From positions 940,753-1,004,752 of the forward strand of contig NZ_HG966617.1 of the NCBI RefSeq assembly GCF_000689395.1: 64,000 nucleotides of DNA, in the 5' to 3' direction. The position numbers and the translations under genes are program-made. This document shows, piece by piece, positions 24,449-34,157 of the stretch; positions within the stretch are counted from its first letter, which is position 1; each line of letters opens with the position of its first letter. This DNA comes from Candidatus Phaeomarinobacter ectocarpi (GTDB lineage Bacteria; Pseudomonadota; Alphaproteobacteria; CGMCC-115125). A model generated the notes under the pieces. It was not told the DNA's origin, made no database searches, and saw only the letters and a list, made by a program, of their open reading frames with translations.

Positions 24449-25636
24449 ATGGATATTGAGTTCAGCCCGGAAGACCTGGCATTTCGCGACGAAGTTCGCG
24501 AGTTCATCAAGGAAAACTACCCGGAATACCTGCGTGAAAAGAAATCACGGCAGGACATGAGCAAGGAAGACATCCTTGCCTGGCACAAGGTGCTTCACAA
24601 GAAAGGTTGGGTCGCTCCTCACTGGCCAAAAGAATATGGCGGCACCGAGTGGAACGTCACCCAGCGCTACATCTGGGGTGAAGAGAATGCCCGCGCGGAA
24701 ACATCTCCGCTGCTGCCATTCGGGCTCTCCATGGTTGGCCCCGTGATTTTCAACTACGGCAACGAAGAGCAGAAGGCGAAGTATCTGCCGCGCATCCTCT
24801 CCGGTGAAGACTGGTGGTGCCAGGGCTATTCAGAGCCGGGCTCAGGGTCCGACCTTGCCAGCCTGCGCACCCGCGCCGTGCGTGACGGTGACGATTATAT
24901 CGTCAACGGCAGCAAGACCTGGACGACACTTGCCCAGCATGCTGACTGGATGTTCTGTCTCGTGCGCACAGACACGGAAGTGAAGGCGCAGGAAGGTATC
25001 TCCTTCATCCTGATCGACATGAAAACGCCAGGCATCACCGTACGCCCGATCATCACCATTGATGGCGGCCACGAGGTGAACGAGGTCTTCCTTGAAGACG
25101 TGCGTGTACCGGCTGAGAACATGATCGGCGAAGAGAACAAGGGCTGGACCTATGCGAAGTTCCTTCTTGGCAACGAGCGTTCCGGCATTGCCGGCGTGGC
25201 ACGGTCGAAGAAGGCGATTGAGCGTCTCAAGACCATTGCCGGTGCTGAGACCGTGGATGGCGAGCCGCTCATCAAGACGGACAGCTTCAAGCGCAAGATT
25301 GCCGATCTTGAAATCGACCTGACGTCTCTTGAATTCACCGAGCTGCGGACGCTGGCTCAGGAAAGCAAGGGCAAGGGTCCGGGGCCGGAAAGCTCCATCC
25401 TCAAGATCAAGGGTACCGAGATCCAGCAGCGGATCACAGAACTGACCGTGGAAGCGGTGGGCAACTATGCCTACCCGTTCGCCGCGCCGAATGGTGAAGG
25501 TTCAAACGAGCTGCCGGGTCCGGACTACGCACTGGGTGCTTCGCAGGGCTACTTCAACATGCGGAAAACGTCGATTTACGGCGGTTCCAACGAGATTCAG
25601 CGCAACATCATTGCGAAAGCAGTGCTGGGGCTCTAA
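24449..25636 (+). CDS. Acyl-CoA dehydrogenase, PimC-like large subunit
   Basis: A 395-residue acyl-CoA dehydrogenase. Motifs: MDIEFSPEDLAFRDEVREFI, GWVAPHWPKEYGGTEWN, GYSEPGSGSDLASLRTRAVR, WTTLAQHADWMFCLVRTD, and the C-terminal YGGSNEIQRNIIAKAVLGL. The MCAD-position Glu is Gly, but LLGNERSGIAG provides a Glu at the alternative helix-G position. This combination resembles pimeloyl-CoA dehydrogenase large subunit PimC and related enzymes. GGAGGGAG before the ATG fixes the start. The small-subunit-like gene at 25793 follows after 156 bases and is the likely partner. Substrate unknown; dicarboxylate- or steroid-side-chain-type acyl-CoAs are possible. Confidence 0.92.
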   Translation: MDIEFSPEDLAFRDEVREFIKENYPEYLREKKSRQDMSKEDILAWHKVLHKKGWVAPHWPKEYGGTEWNVTQRYIWGEENARAETSPLLPFGLSMVGPVIFNYGNEEQKAKYLPRILSGEDWWCQGYSEPGSGSDLASLRTRAVRDGDDYIVNGSKTWTTLAQHADWMFCLVRTDTEVKAQEGISFILIDMKTPGITVRPIITIDGGHEVNEVFLEDVRVPAENMIGEENKGWTYAKFLLGNERSGIAGVARSKKAIERLKTIAGAETVDGEPLIKTDSFKRKIADLEIDLTSLEFTELRTLAQESKGKGPGPESSILKIKGTEIQQRITELTVEAVGNYAYPFAAPNGEGSNELPGPDYALGASQGYFNMRKTSIYGGSNEIQRNIIAKAVLGL

Positions 25637-25792
25637 TCACTACGCCGAACAGTTTTGTTTCCGGGAGGCGGTGGGCTTATGGTCCGACCGCCTCCCGGCT
25701 ACAGACATCATATGAATTCACATTTTGACTCGACGGGCCGCGTCCAAGTGGTCCGCGTAAAACAACCTGAAAACAGGAAGGACGCCTGAGCA

Positions 25793-26920
25793 ATGGATTT
25801 TTCCTTCTCCGAAGAACAGACCCTACTGCGCAACTCCGTGGAACGGTTCGTTCAGGACAAGTACGACTTTGATACCCGCCGTAAGATCACAGCCAGCGAC
25901 GAAGGATTCAGCCGCGAGAACTGGCAGCAGATGGCTGAGCTTGGCCTCCTTGCAGCGCCGTTCTCCGAAGAGCAGGGCGGCCTTGGCGGCGGCCCCATCG
26001 ACGTGATGGTGCTGATGGAAGAATTCGGCAAGGGCCTCGTTGTCGAGCCGTTTATTCCAACAGTGGTGCAGGCGGGCGGTTTCCTGCGTCGCGGCACGCC
26101 GGCTCAGATCGATGAGCACATTCCAGGCATCATTGCAGGCGAAACCATCTGGGCATTCGCATATGCAGAGCCTCAGGGTCGCTACAACCTGGCGGACCTC
26201 ACAACAACCGCCGCCAAAGATGGCGACGGCTTTGTGATCAACGGCAACAAGGCTGTGGTGCTTGGTGGTCCTTGGGCAGACAAGCTCATCGTCACAGCCC
26301 GCACGTCGGGCGGTCAGCGCGACGAAAAGGGCGTTACGGTCTTCATCGTTGATAAATCGGCAACCGGTGTCACCACACGTGACTACCCAACCGTCGATGG
26401 CTCACGCGCGTCGGAAATCACTTTCGAAAACGTCAAGGTCGGTGCGGACGCTGTTATTGGCGAAGTCGACAACGGCCTGCCGCTTGTTGAGCAGGTATCT
26501 GACGAAAGCATCGCCGCTCTTGCTGCTGAAGCATGTGGCTGCATGAAGATGCTGGTCGATGACACCGTTGAATATTGCAAGACCCGCAAGCAGTTCGGCA
26601 TGCCGATCGGCAAGTTCCAGGTCCTGCAGCACCGCATGGTCGACATGTTCATGAACCACGAACAGTCAGTGTCCATCAGCTACATGGTCAACCTGAAGCT
26701 TGGTGAAGACGAAGTTGAGCGCAAGAAAGCGGCGTCCGCCGCCAAGGTGCAGATCGGCAAGGCAGGCCGCTTTGTTGGCCAGCAGGCTGTGCAGCTGCAC
26801 GGCGGCATGGGCATGACGGACGAATTGCGCGTTGGTCACTACTTCAAGCGCCTGACCATGATCGACACCCAGCTGGGCAACGTCGATTATCACCTCAAGC
26901 GCTACGCCGACGCTGCATAA
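25793..26920 (+). CDS. Acyl-CoA dehydrogenase, PimD-like small subunit
   Basis: A 375-residue member of the dehydrogenase superfamily, the same length as the gene at 11474. Motifs: MDFSFSEEQTLLRNSVERFV, LLAAPFSEEQGGLGGGPIDV, FAYAEPQGRYNLADLTT, TRKQFGMPIGKFQVLQHRMV, HGGMGMTDELRVGHYFKRL. The helix-G catalytic Glu position reads SDESIAALAAEACG and the C-terminal loop lacks YEGT, so a catalytic base is not evident. This matches the small subunits of heteromeric dehydrogenases such as PimD. AGGA lies about ten bases upstream of the ATG. It follows the large subunit and ends at a clean terminator, so the two form an operon. Confidence 0.9.
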   Translation: MDFSFSEEQTLLRNSVERFVQDKYDFDTRRKITASDEGFSRENWQQMAELGLLAAPFSEEQGGLGGGPIDVMVLMEEFGKGLVVEPFIPTVVQAGGFLRRGTPAQIDEHIPGIIAGETIWAFAYAEPQGRYNLADLTTTAAKDGDGFVINGNKAVVLGGPWADKLIVTARTSGGQRDEKGVTVFIVDKSATGVTTRDYPTVDGSRASEITFENVKVGADAVIGEVDNGLPLVEQVSDESIAALAAEACGCMKMLVDDTVEYCKTRKQFGMPIGKFQVLQHRMVDMFMNHEQSVSISYMVNLKLGEDEVERKKAASAAKVQIGKAGRFVGQQAVQLHGGMGMTDELRVGHYFKRLTMIDTQLGNVDYHLKRYADAA

Positions 26921-26943
26921 GGCCTGGCAATACAGAAACTCAG

Positions 26944-26977
26944 AATGGCCGCTCCTTTCAGGAGCGGCCATTTTTGT
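26944..26977 (+). terminator. Rho-independent terminator
   Basis: AATGGCCGCTCCT (26944-26956), loop TTC, AGGAGCGGCCATT (26960-26972), then further T. Perfect 13-bp stem ending the PimC/PimD-like operon. Confidence 0.95.
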
Positions 26978-27013
26978 ATCTACTGACGCGAAGCAATCGA
27001 ATTGGATCAGACA

Positions 27014-27721
27014 ATGGCTGAGAAAAAGAAGGTCTGCCTCGTAACAGGCGTCGGCCCGGGAACAGGTGCTGCACTGGTAGAAAGGTTTGCTGTCGGAGGA
27101 TTTGAAGTCGCGATGCTGGCCCGATCCAAGGACCGCCTTCGTGAGATTGAGGGCAGGGTGACAGGCGCACATGCATATGCGTGCGACGTGTCTGATGCCG
27201 CAGGCCTGGCAGGCACGATAGAATCGGTCAGTGAAGATTTCGGCACGCCATCCATCGTTGTTCACAACGCGGTGGGGGGTGCCTTTGGCAACTTCCTCGA
27301 CATCAAACCAGAGGTTCTGGAGCGTAATTTTCAGGTCAACGTGATGGCATTGCTCAACATCTGCCAGCAGGTGGTGCCCTCAATGATCAAGGCTGGTGAG
27401 GGTGTTGTGATGGCGACCGGCAACACGTCTGCTTATCGTGGCAAAGCCAATTTTGCCGGCTTCGCGCCCACCAAGGCAGCGCAACGCATTCTACTCGAAA
27501 GCGTTGCACGGGATGCTGGTCCCAAGGGCGTCCATGCAGCATATGTGGCGATTGATGCGGTTATTGACGTGCCCTGGGCACGTGAGGCCATGCCGGATCA
27601 GCCAGACGATTTTTTCGCAAAGCCCGTTGATATCGCTGAAGAGTGTTTTCGCGTTGCGCATCAGCCGCGGTCAACATGGACTTTTGATACAATCATCAGA
27701 CCATTCGGTGAGAACTGGTAG
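27014..27721 (+). CDS. Atypical short-chain dehydrogenase/reductase
   Basis: A 235-residue Rossmann-fold protein. The nucleotide site is visible: VCLVTGVGPGTGAALVERF with a GxxxGTG-like turn, then CDVSDAAG and VHNAVGGAFG in place of NNAG. In the catalytic region the order is GNTSAYRGKANFAGFAPTKA. The Tyr that normally sits four residues before the catalytic Lys is Phe (FAPTK), so ordinary dehydrogenase chemistry is unlikely or altered. Other bacterial SDRs I recall share this F-A-P-x-K pattern, so it may mark a subfamily. The ATG at 27014 has GGAT about eight bases upstream; a TTG at 27002 is less likely. It converges on the sensor kinase with 15 bases between. Confidence 0.85.
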   Translation: MAEKKKVCLVTGVGPGTGAALVERFAVGGFEVAMLARSKDRLREIEGRVTGAHAYACDVSDAAGLAGTIESVSEDFGTPSIVVHNAVGGAFGNFLDIKPEVLERNFQVNVMALLNICQQVVPSMIKAGEGVVMATGNTSAYRGKANFAGFAPTKAAQRILLESVARDAGPKGVHAAYVAIDAVIDVPWAREAMPDQPDDFFAKPVDIAEECFRVAHQPRSTWTFDTIIRPFGENW

Positions 27722-27736
27722 CTATCCGGCCTGCAC

Positions 27737-29140
27737 CTAGGCGATGTCACGCACCGGCTGAAGTTCGTTTTGAATCAGCCTTGCCCGCGGGAGTACAGCT
27801 GTTGCGCGCGTGCCATGGCCAACTGCGCTTTGAAGATCAAGGAAACCACCATGGGCGTGGACCAGGCCATTCACGATCGCAAGGCCGAGGCCTGTGCCGC
27901 GCTCGCCTGTGCGTGATTTGGAATTGCCTTGAGCAAAGGCTTCCATGACACGGGCAAGCTCATCGTCATCCATTCCGCAGCCTGTGTCGTCAACGCCAAA
28001 GGCGATTGAACCATCACTCTGGATGTTCGCAAACAAAGTTAGGCGCCCACCGTCATCCGTAAATTTCAATGCGTTGGACATGAGATTGAGCCAAAGCTGA
28101 CGGACCGCGCGATTGTCCGCGAGGATGCGCGGATGGTGCTTGGGCACGTCCAGAACAAGTGAGATGCCACGTTTCTCGGCCGGGATTTCGATCATGCGGG
28201 CGCATTCCCGGGCGACTTCAGAGAGGTCGACGGGCTCTTCTGTCAGTTCCAGGCGTCCAGCTTCGATACGTGCCAAATCCAGCACGTCATCGATCAACGA
28301 GAGCAGATGGCGACCGCTCCCGTGAATGTCTTCTGCATATTGCTTGTAGTTGTCATGCCCGAGTTCGCCGAAGGTTTCACCGCGCATCACATCCGAGAAG
28401 CCGATGATGGCATTCAAGGGTGTGCGCAGTTCGTGACTGATGCTTGCCAGGAACGCCGACTTTGTCTGGCTCGCTTCTTCGGCTTCCGTGCGCGCGTGTT
28501 CAGCGGTTGTCTTTTCCGTCTCAAGCTTCGCGATGAGTGCGTCTTTCTCATCCCTTAAGGTCAACATGTCAGTCGACGTCTTGTTGATGCCTTTGGCCAT
28601 TGAATAGAGGAAATAGGTGTAGACCGCCGCAACACAGCCGACGGCCATCAGCAGGGGGTCGCCGCTCAAAACAGGCCGAAATACCAGGGCTGCTGCAGGC
28701 ACAAACAAGGACGAGTACATCAATGGCAAATAGATTGAGGAATGACCGACAGCCATTGCCAGATGGGCGGCCATAACGCCGAGCAGGAATGCGTTGTTGA
28801 GCACGTCTCCGGGTACCCAGAACCACAGCACCATCGATGCCCAGCTCAGTTCAGAGAAAAGATTGAGGCGAACGACAGTCTTCGACCATCGCTCGAACGC
28901 CTCAGGCTGATTTGCCGGCGGCTGCTTGGCTTTTGCCACATAGTAGAAGGCCACGTAGCTACCAGCGGTCACTACGAACCAAAGCGCGGCTGCCAGCGGC
29001 GTCGTCCAGAAAACCAGGATACCAGCGACACCGGCCATCATAAGAGGCACGACTTTGCCGGATGACGCCATGTTCTGGACGAAATAATCCAGCTGCGAGC
29101 GTGTCGCGCTTCGCGAAATATGGGTAGGGGACAAGGTCAC
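27737..29140 (-). CDS. Six-helix membrane sensor histidine kinase (PleC/DivJ-like)
   Basis: A 467-residue kinase with about six membrane helices in the first 182 residues (near 31-46, 51-70, 92-110, 115-133, 136-155 and 163-182) and no sizeable periplasmic domain. A coiled coil (about 185-225) leads into HisKA: SAFLASISHELRTPLNAIIG with His236. The ATPase domain has NLMSNALKFTDDGG, DDTGCGMDDDEL and GTGLGLAIVNGLVHAHGG. The HisKA region (IHGSGRHLLSLIDDVLDLAR) is close to that of the PAS kinase at 359, both of the PleC/DivJ type. It starts with GTG at 29140. It has no cognate regulator next to it, so it is likely an orphan kinase. Confidence 0.9.
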   Translation of the reverse strand: MTLSPTHISRSATRSQLDYFVQNMASSGKVVPLMMAGVAGILVFWTTPLAAALWFVVTAGSYVAFYYVAKAKQPPANQPEAFERWSKTVVRLNLFSELSWASMVLWFWVPGDVLNNAFLLGVMAAHLAMAVGHSSIYLPLMYSSLFVPAAALVFRPVLSGDPLLMAVGCVAAVYTYFLYSMAKGINKTSTDMLTLRDEKDALIAKLETEKTTAEHARTEAEEASQTKSAFLASISHELRTPLNAIIGFSDVMRGETFGELGHDNYKQYAEDIHGSGRHLLSLIDDVLDLARIEAGRLELTEEPVDLSEVARECARMIEIPAEKRGISLVLDVPKHHPRILADNRAVRQLWLNLMSNALKFTDDGGRLTLFANIQSDGSIAFGVDDTGCGMDDDELARVMEAFAQGNSKSRTGERGTGLGLAIVNGLVHAHGGFLDLQSAVGHGTRATAVLPRARLIQNELQPVRDIA

Positions 29141-29299
29141 GACCTGTCGCTCCAGGAAATTGATTTACAAATGGGCAGTGCTCGAAAGCCTGCCCTAACT
29201 TCGTCAGTATGCCTGTAATGTGTTAACAACCGCTTCGCTGACGCGCGTTTGAGCGCACGCATCCTGCAATTTTCCGGCAAAAACCCAGAGGAAAAATCT

Positions 29300-30103
29300 A
29301 TGACCGCTTCGCCGCTGCTTCTCGACGTTGATGGCCACGTGGCCACTTTGACCATCAATCGGCCGGACAGCCGCAACGCTCTGGGCGAAGCAGAAGACGG
29401 GCCTGCATTCGCCGCTGCCGCTGAACAGATCAATGCGAATATTGATATTCGGGCCGTGATTCTGACTGGCGCCGGCAAGGCCTTCTCTGCCGGTGGCAAT
29501 ATCAAGGCCATGAAAGAAAAGGCCGGCAGCTTCGGCGGACCCGGCGTCGACATTGCACGGGGGTATTACACGGGCATTCATCGGATCGTGAAATCGCTCT
29601 GGTCGCTCGAAGTTCCCATGATCGCGGCTGTGAATGGCCCGGCTATCGGTCTGGGCAATGATGTCGCATGTCTCGCGGATACGCGCATTGCATCAGACAA
29701 TGCCATTTTTGGCGCGACTTTCCTCAAAATTGGTCTGGTGCCGGGGGATGGTGGTTCCTGGTTGCTTCCACGGGTGATCGGCACCGCACGAGCTGCGGAA
29801 CTGTTCTTCACTGGTGACGTAATAGACGCTGAAACAGCCTGCCAGTGGGGCCTCGTGAGCCGCGTTGTGCCACATGAAGACTTGATGGCCGAAGCCCGAA
29901 AACTGGCCGACAAAATGGCCGGACAGCCGCCCCACGTGCTGCGTATGACCAAGCGGCTGATGCGTCAGGGAATGACCACAACTTTTGACCAAATCATGGA
30001 CATGTCGGCCAATATGCAGGCTCTGGCGCACCACACAGATGATCATGCAGAGGCCGTGTCCGCATTTATCGAGAAGCGGACGCCGACCTACAAGGGTCAA
30101 TAA
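29300..30103 (+). CDS. Enoyl-CoA hydratase/isomerase family protein
   Basis: A 267-residue crotonase-fold enzyme. Motifs: VDGHVATLTINRPDSRNALG, VILTGAGKAFSAGGNIKAM forming the first oxyanion-hole strand, AAVNGPAIGLGNDVACLADT forming the second, and KIGLVPGDGGSWLLPRVIG. In enoyl-CoA hydratases two Glu act as acid/base; here the first position is in the GLGNDVA stretch and the second in GLVPGDGG, where Asp replaces Glu, so it could be an isomerase or a hydratase with altered specificity. C-terminal helices follow the family. GAGGAAAAATCT before the ATG at 29300 fixes the start. It sits beside the two ABM-fold genes and a dehydrogenase. Confidence 0.9.
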   Translation: MTASPLLLDVDGHVATLTINRPDSRNALGEAEDGPAFAAAAEQINANIDIRAVILTGAGKAFSAGGNIKAMKEKAGSFGGPGVDIARGYYTGIHRIVKSLWSLEVPMIAAVNGPAIGLGNDVACLADTRIASDNAIFGATFLKIGLVPGDGGSWLLPRVIGTARAAELFFTGDVIDAETACQWGLVSRVVPHEDLMAEARKLADKMAGQPPHVLRMTKRLMRQGMTTTFDQIMDMSANMQALAHHTDDHAEAVSAFIEKRTPTYKGQ

Positions 30104-30160
30104 GTCAGGCCGACCGTGCACCTGCGCCAATCCACTTTGCATTTTTGCCAAATAATAGCC

Positions 30161-30203
30161 GTCATGGGGATTTGCCCCCTGACGGTCAGGGACATAAAGT
30201 CCC
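30161..30203 (+). promoter_or_regulatory. Two adjacent stem-loops upstream of the ABM genes
   Basis: First: GTCATGGGG (30161-30169), ATTTG, CCCCCTGAC (30175-30183), 8 of 9 pairs. Second: GGGAC (30189-30193), ATAAA, GTCCC (30199-30203). They occupy the gap between the enoyl-CoA hydratase stop (30103) and the first ABM start (30256). No U-run follows, so they look like a structured leader or an operator rather than a terminator. Confidence 0.4.
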
Positions 30204-30255
30204 CGCAACGCAATTTACAATTTTGAAAACAACACAAATCCCAAGGGAGAACACC

Positions 30256-30552
30256 ATGGCCGCAGTTGGCATTGTTGCAACACTCACCATCCAGTCTGGC
30301 AAGGAAGCTGAATTCGAAGAAGTCTTCAAAGGCCTTCGCGAGCAGGTGCTGGCAAATGAGCCAGGCTGTGAAATGTATGACGTGTACAAGTCCAAAGCAG
30401 ACGCTTCGAAATATGTGATCATGGAGCGCTACAAGGACGACGCGGCCCTCAAGGCGCACGGTGAGTCAGATCACTTCAAAGCAGCTGGACCCAAGCTTGG
30501 CGCGGTTCTGGGCGGCGCGCCGGTGCTTGATTATCTGGACCAGGTTGCTTAG
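30256..30552 (+). CDS. Antibiotic biosynthesis monooxygenase (ABM) fold protein
   Basis: A 98-residue dimeric ferredoxin-like alpha/beta-barrel protein of the ABM superfamily. Pattern: VGIVATLTIQSGKEAEFEEV, LANEPGCEMYDVYKSKADAS, YVIMERYKDDAALKAHGESD and HFKAAGPKLGAVLGG. Members include cofactor-free quinol monooxygenases and heme-degrading enzymes, but many have unknown roles. AAGGGAGA before the ATG fixes the start. It is followed after 26 bases by a paralogous ABM gene, and the dehydrogenase at 30923 comes next, so all three probably share an operon. Confidence 0.88.
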   Translation: MAAVGIVATLTIQSGKEAEFEEVFKGLREQVLANEPGCEMYDVYKSKADASKYVIMERYKDDAALKAHGESDHFKAAGPKLGAVLGGAPVLDYLDQVA

Positions 30553-30578
30553 GCCGCTGCGTTTTAAGGAGGCAGTTG

Positions 30579-30896
30579 ATGGCTCTCGACGGCACATTGG
30601 GCGGCGTGGTGCGCATCCCGGTTCTGGCTGGCAAGGAAAAGGAATTTGAAGACATTTTTCTTGCCATGCGGGCTAGCGTCCACGCCCACGAACCTGGATG
30701 CAGGATGTATGACCTGTACCGCAACCGAGCGGATGATGCGGCTGGGAACACTCAATTTGTGGTGATGGAGCAATGGGCTGATCAGGCTGCGCTCGATAGT
30801 CACCGCGAGCAGCCTCACATGAAGGAAGGCCTGCCGAAGCTTGCGGGTCTCGTCGCTGGTGCGCCTGACAGCCAGTTTTTTGATATCGTCAGATAA
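30579..30896 (+). CDS. Antibiotic biosynthesis monooxygenase (ABM) fold protein, second copy
   Basis: A 105-residue ABM-fold protein related to the preceding one: GGVVRIPVLAGKEKEFEDIF, HEPGCRMYDLYRNRADDAAG, FVVMEQWADQAALDSHREQP and LPKLAGLVAGAPDSQFFD. AAGGAGG lies seven bases before the ATG (30579); a TTG one codon earlier is less likely. It follows the first ABM gene by 26 bases and precedes the dehydrogenase by 26 bases. Two non-identical ABM proteins in tandem could form a heterodimer or act on related substrates; this is inference. Confidence 0.88.
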   Translation: MALDGTLGGVVRIPVLAGKEKEFEDIFLAMRASVHAHEPGCRMYDLYRNRADDAAGNTQFVVMEQWADQAALDSHREQPHMKEGLPKLAGLVAGAPDSQFFDIVR

Positions 30897-30922
30897 TCAG
30901 CATACGAATTAGGAGCTGATCC

Positions 30923-32131
30923 ATGGATCTCAGTTTTTCAAAAGAAGACAATGCATTCCGCGAAGAGGTTCGCGCCTTTATCGCAGAAGCGTTCACCGAT
31001 GACCTTCGTCGCAAGATGTCACTCACCAAGAATGGCTATCTCGACAAGGAAGACCACATCATGTGGCAGAAGCGACTGCACGAGAAAGGCTGGGCTGCGA
31101 CGCACTGGCCGGAGGAGCATGGCGGCCCGGGTTTCACCCCAAGCCAGCACTTCATCTATGACAGCGAAATGTCAGCTGCCGGCGTGCCGCTGGTAGTACC
31201 ATTCGGCATCCGCATGGTTGCTCCGGTTATCATGAAGTTCGGCTCCGAAGAGCAGAAAAAGAAATATCTACCGGATATTCTCGCCACCAATGTGTGGTGG
31301 TGTCAGGGATATTCTGAGCCGGGCTCCGGGTCTGACCTTGCATCATTGCAAATGAAGGCTGAGGACAAGGGCGATCACTATCTGTGCAACGGCTCCAAGA
31401 TCTGGACGACTCAGGCACAGCACGCTGACATGATTTTCTGCCTCGTACGCACCAAGAAGATGGAAAAGCGTCAGGACGGCATTTCGTTCCTTCTGATCGA
31501 CATGCACTCGCCAGGCGTAAAGGTTGAACCTCTGGTCACACTGGATGGTCCTGCTGAAGGCAAGCAGGAAATCAATCAAGTGTTCTTCGAAGACGTGAAG
31601 GTCCCCAAAGAGAACCTCATCGGCGAAGAGAACAAAGGCTGGACTTACGCCAAATACCTGCTCGAGTTTGAGCGTGGCAATGCATATGGTCCCGGTCTTT
31701 ACCGGTCGCTTGGCAAGGTGAAAAAGATCGCTGCCGATACCAAGATCAATGGTGAGACGTTGGCCGAGCAGCCGCACTTCAAAGCCAAGGTCAATGATAT
31801 CGAGACCCAGATCCGCGCGATGGAATTTACAGAGCTGCGCATCTTCTCAGCGATGTCCAATGGGCAGAACCCGGGTCCTGAATCGTCCATGCTCAAATGC
31901 CGCGGCACCGAGCTTCAGCAGGCGATATCCGAGCTGGCTCTCGAAGGCATCGGCTATTACGGCATGCCTTTTGTTGAGGACACTTTTGCGCTCAAGAACG
32001 AAGAAGTGGTGGGTCCGGACTACGCGCCGGTCACAGCCCCTTACTACTTCAGTCTGCGGAAGGCTTCGATCTACGCTGGGTCAAACGAAATCCAGCGCAA
32101 CATCATGGCAAAGGCCGTGTTGGGGCTCTAA
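30923..32131 (+). CDS. Acyl-CoA dehydrogenase, large-subunit type
   Basis: A 402-residue acyl-CoA dehydrogenase close in layout to the gene at 24449. Motifs: MDLSFSKEDNAFREEVRAFI, GWAATHWPEEHGGPGFTP, GYSEPGSGSDLASLQMKAED, WTTQAQHADMIFCLVRT, and C-terminal YAGSNEIQRNIMAKAVLGL. As in its paralogue, the MCAD-position Glu is Gly and LLEFERGNAYG has the alternative Glu. Unlike the other two large-type genes (12643 and 24449), no small subunit lies beside it; the PimD-like protein at 25793 could serve in trans. AGGAG precedes the ATG. The operon ends at the terminator at 32156. Confidence 0.92.
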   Translation: MDLSFSKEDNAFREEVRAFIAEAFTDDLRRKMSLTKNGYLDKEDHIMWQKRLHEKGWAATHWPEEHGGPGFTPSQHFIYDSEMSAAGVPLVVPFGIRMVAPVIMKFGSEEQKKKYLPDILATNVWWCQGYSEPGSGSDLASLQMKAEDKGDHYLCNGSKIWTTQAQHADMIFCLVRTKKMEKRQDGISFLLIDMHSPGVKVEPLVTLDGPAEGKQEINQVFFEDVKVPKENLIGEENKGWTYAKYLLEFERGNAYGPGLYRSLGKVKKIAADTKINGETLAEQPHFKAKVNDIETQIRAMEFTELRIFSAMSNGQNPGPESSMLKCRGTELQQAISELALEGIGYYGMPFVEDTFALKNEEVVGPDYAPVTAPYYFSLRKASIYAGSNEIQRNIMAKAVLGL

Positions 32132-32134
32132 GTC

Positions 32135-32150
32135 TTAACCACTCGCTAAC
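32135..32150. promoter_or_regulatory. Near-consensus CtrA-type box
   Basis: TTAACCACTCGCTAAC differs from TTAA-N7-TTAAC by one base. It lies between the dehydrogenase stop (32131) and its terminator, about 90-105 bases upstream of the hybrid kinase start. Being upstream of the terminator weakens the case, and one mismatch makes chance plausible. Confidence 0.25.
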
Positions 32151-32155
32151 AAATG

Positions 32156-32187
32156 AAGCCGGGGCAGCAGTTTGCCTCGGCTTTTTT
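32156..32187 (+). terminator. Rho-independent terminator
   Basis: AAGCCGGGGCA (32156-32166), loop GCAGTT, TGCCTCGGCTT (32173-32183) with one G-T pair, followed by a T-rich run. It ends the ABM/dehydrogenase operon. Confidence 0.85.
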
Positions 32188-32239
32188 GTTGTTTGTACAC
32201 CATCAAATTTTTAACCGGTCAGCGTCAATAATTCCCAAC

Positions 32240-34117
<1,878 letters not shown>

Positions 34118-34157
34118 GGCACACGCGGCTGCTTGATGTCTTGATCAGGCTGTTGGC

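Noticed and set aside
29222-29226. TTAAC half-site upstream of the six-helix kinase
   Set aside because: No second half-site at the required spacing; single half-sites are frequent by chance.
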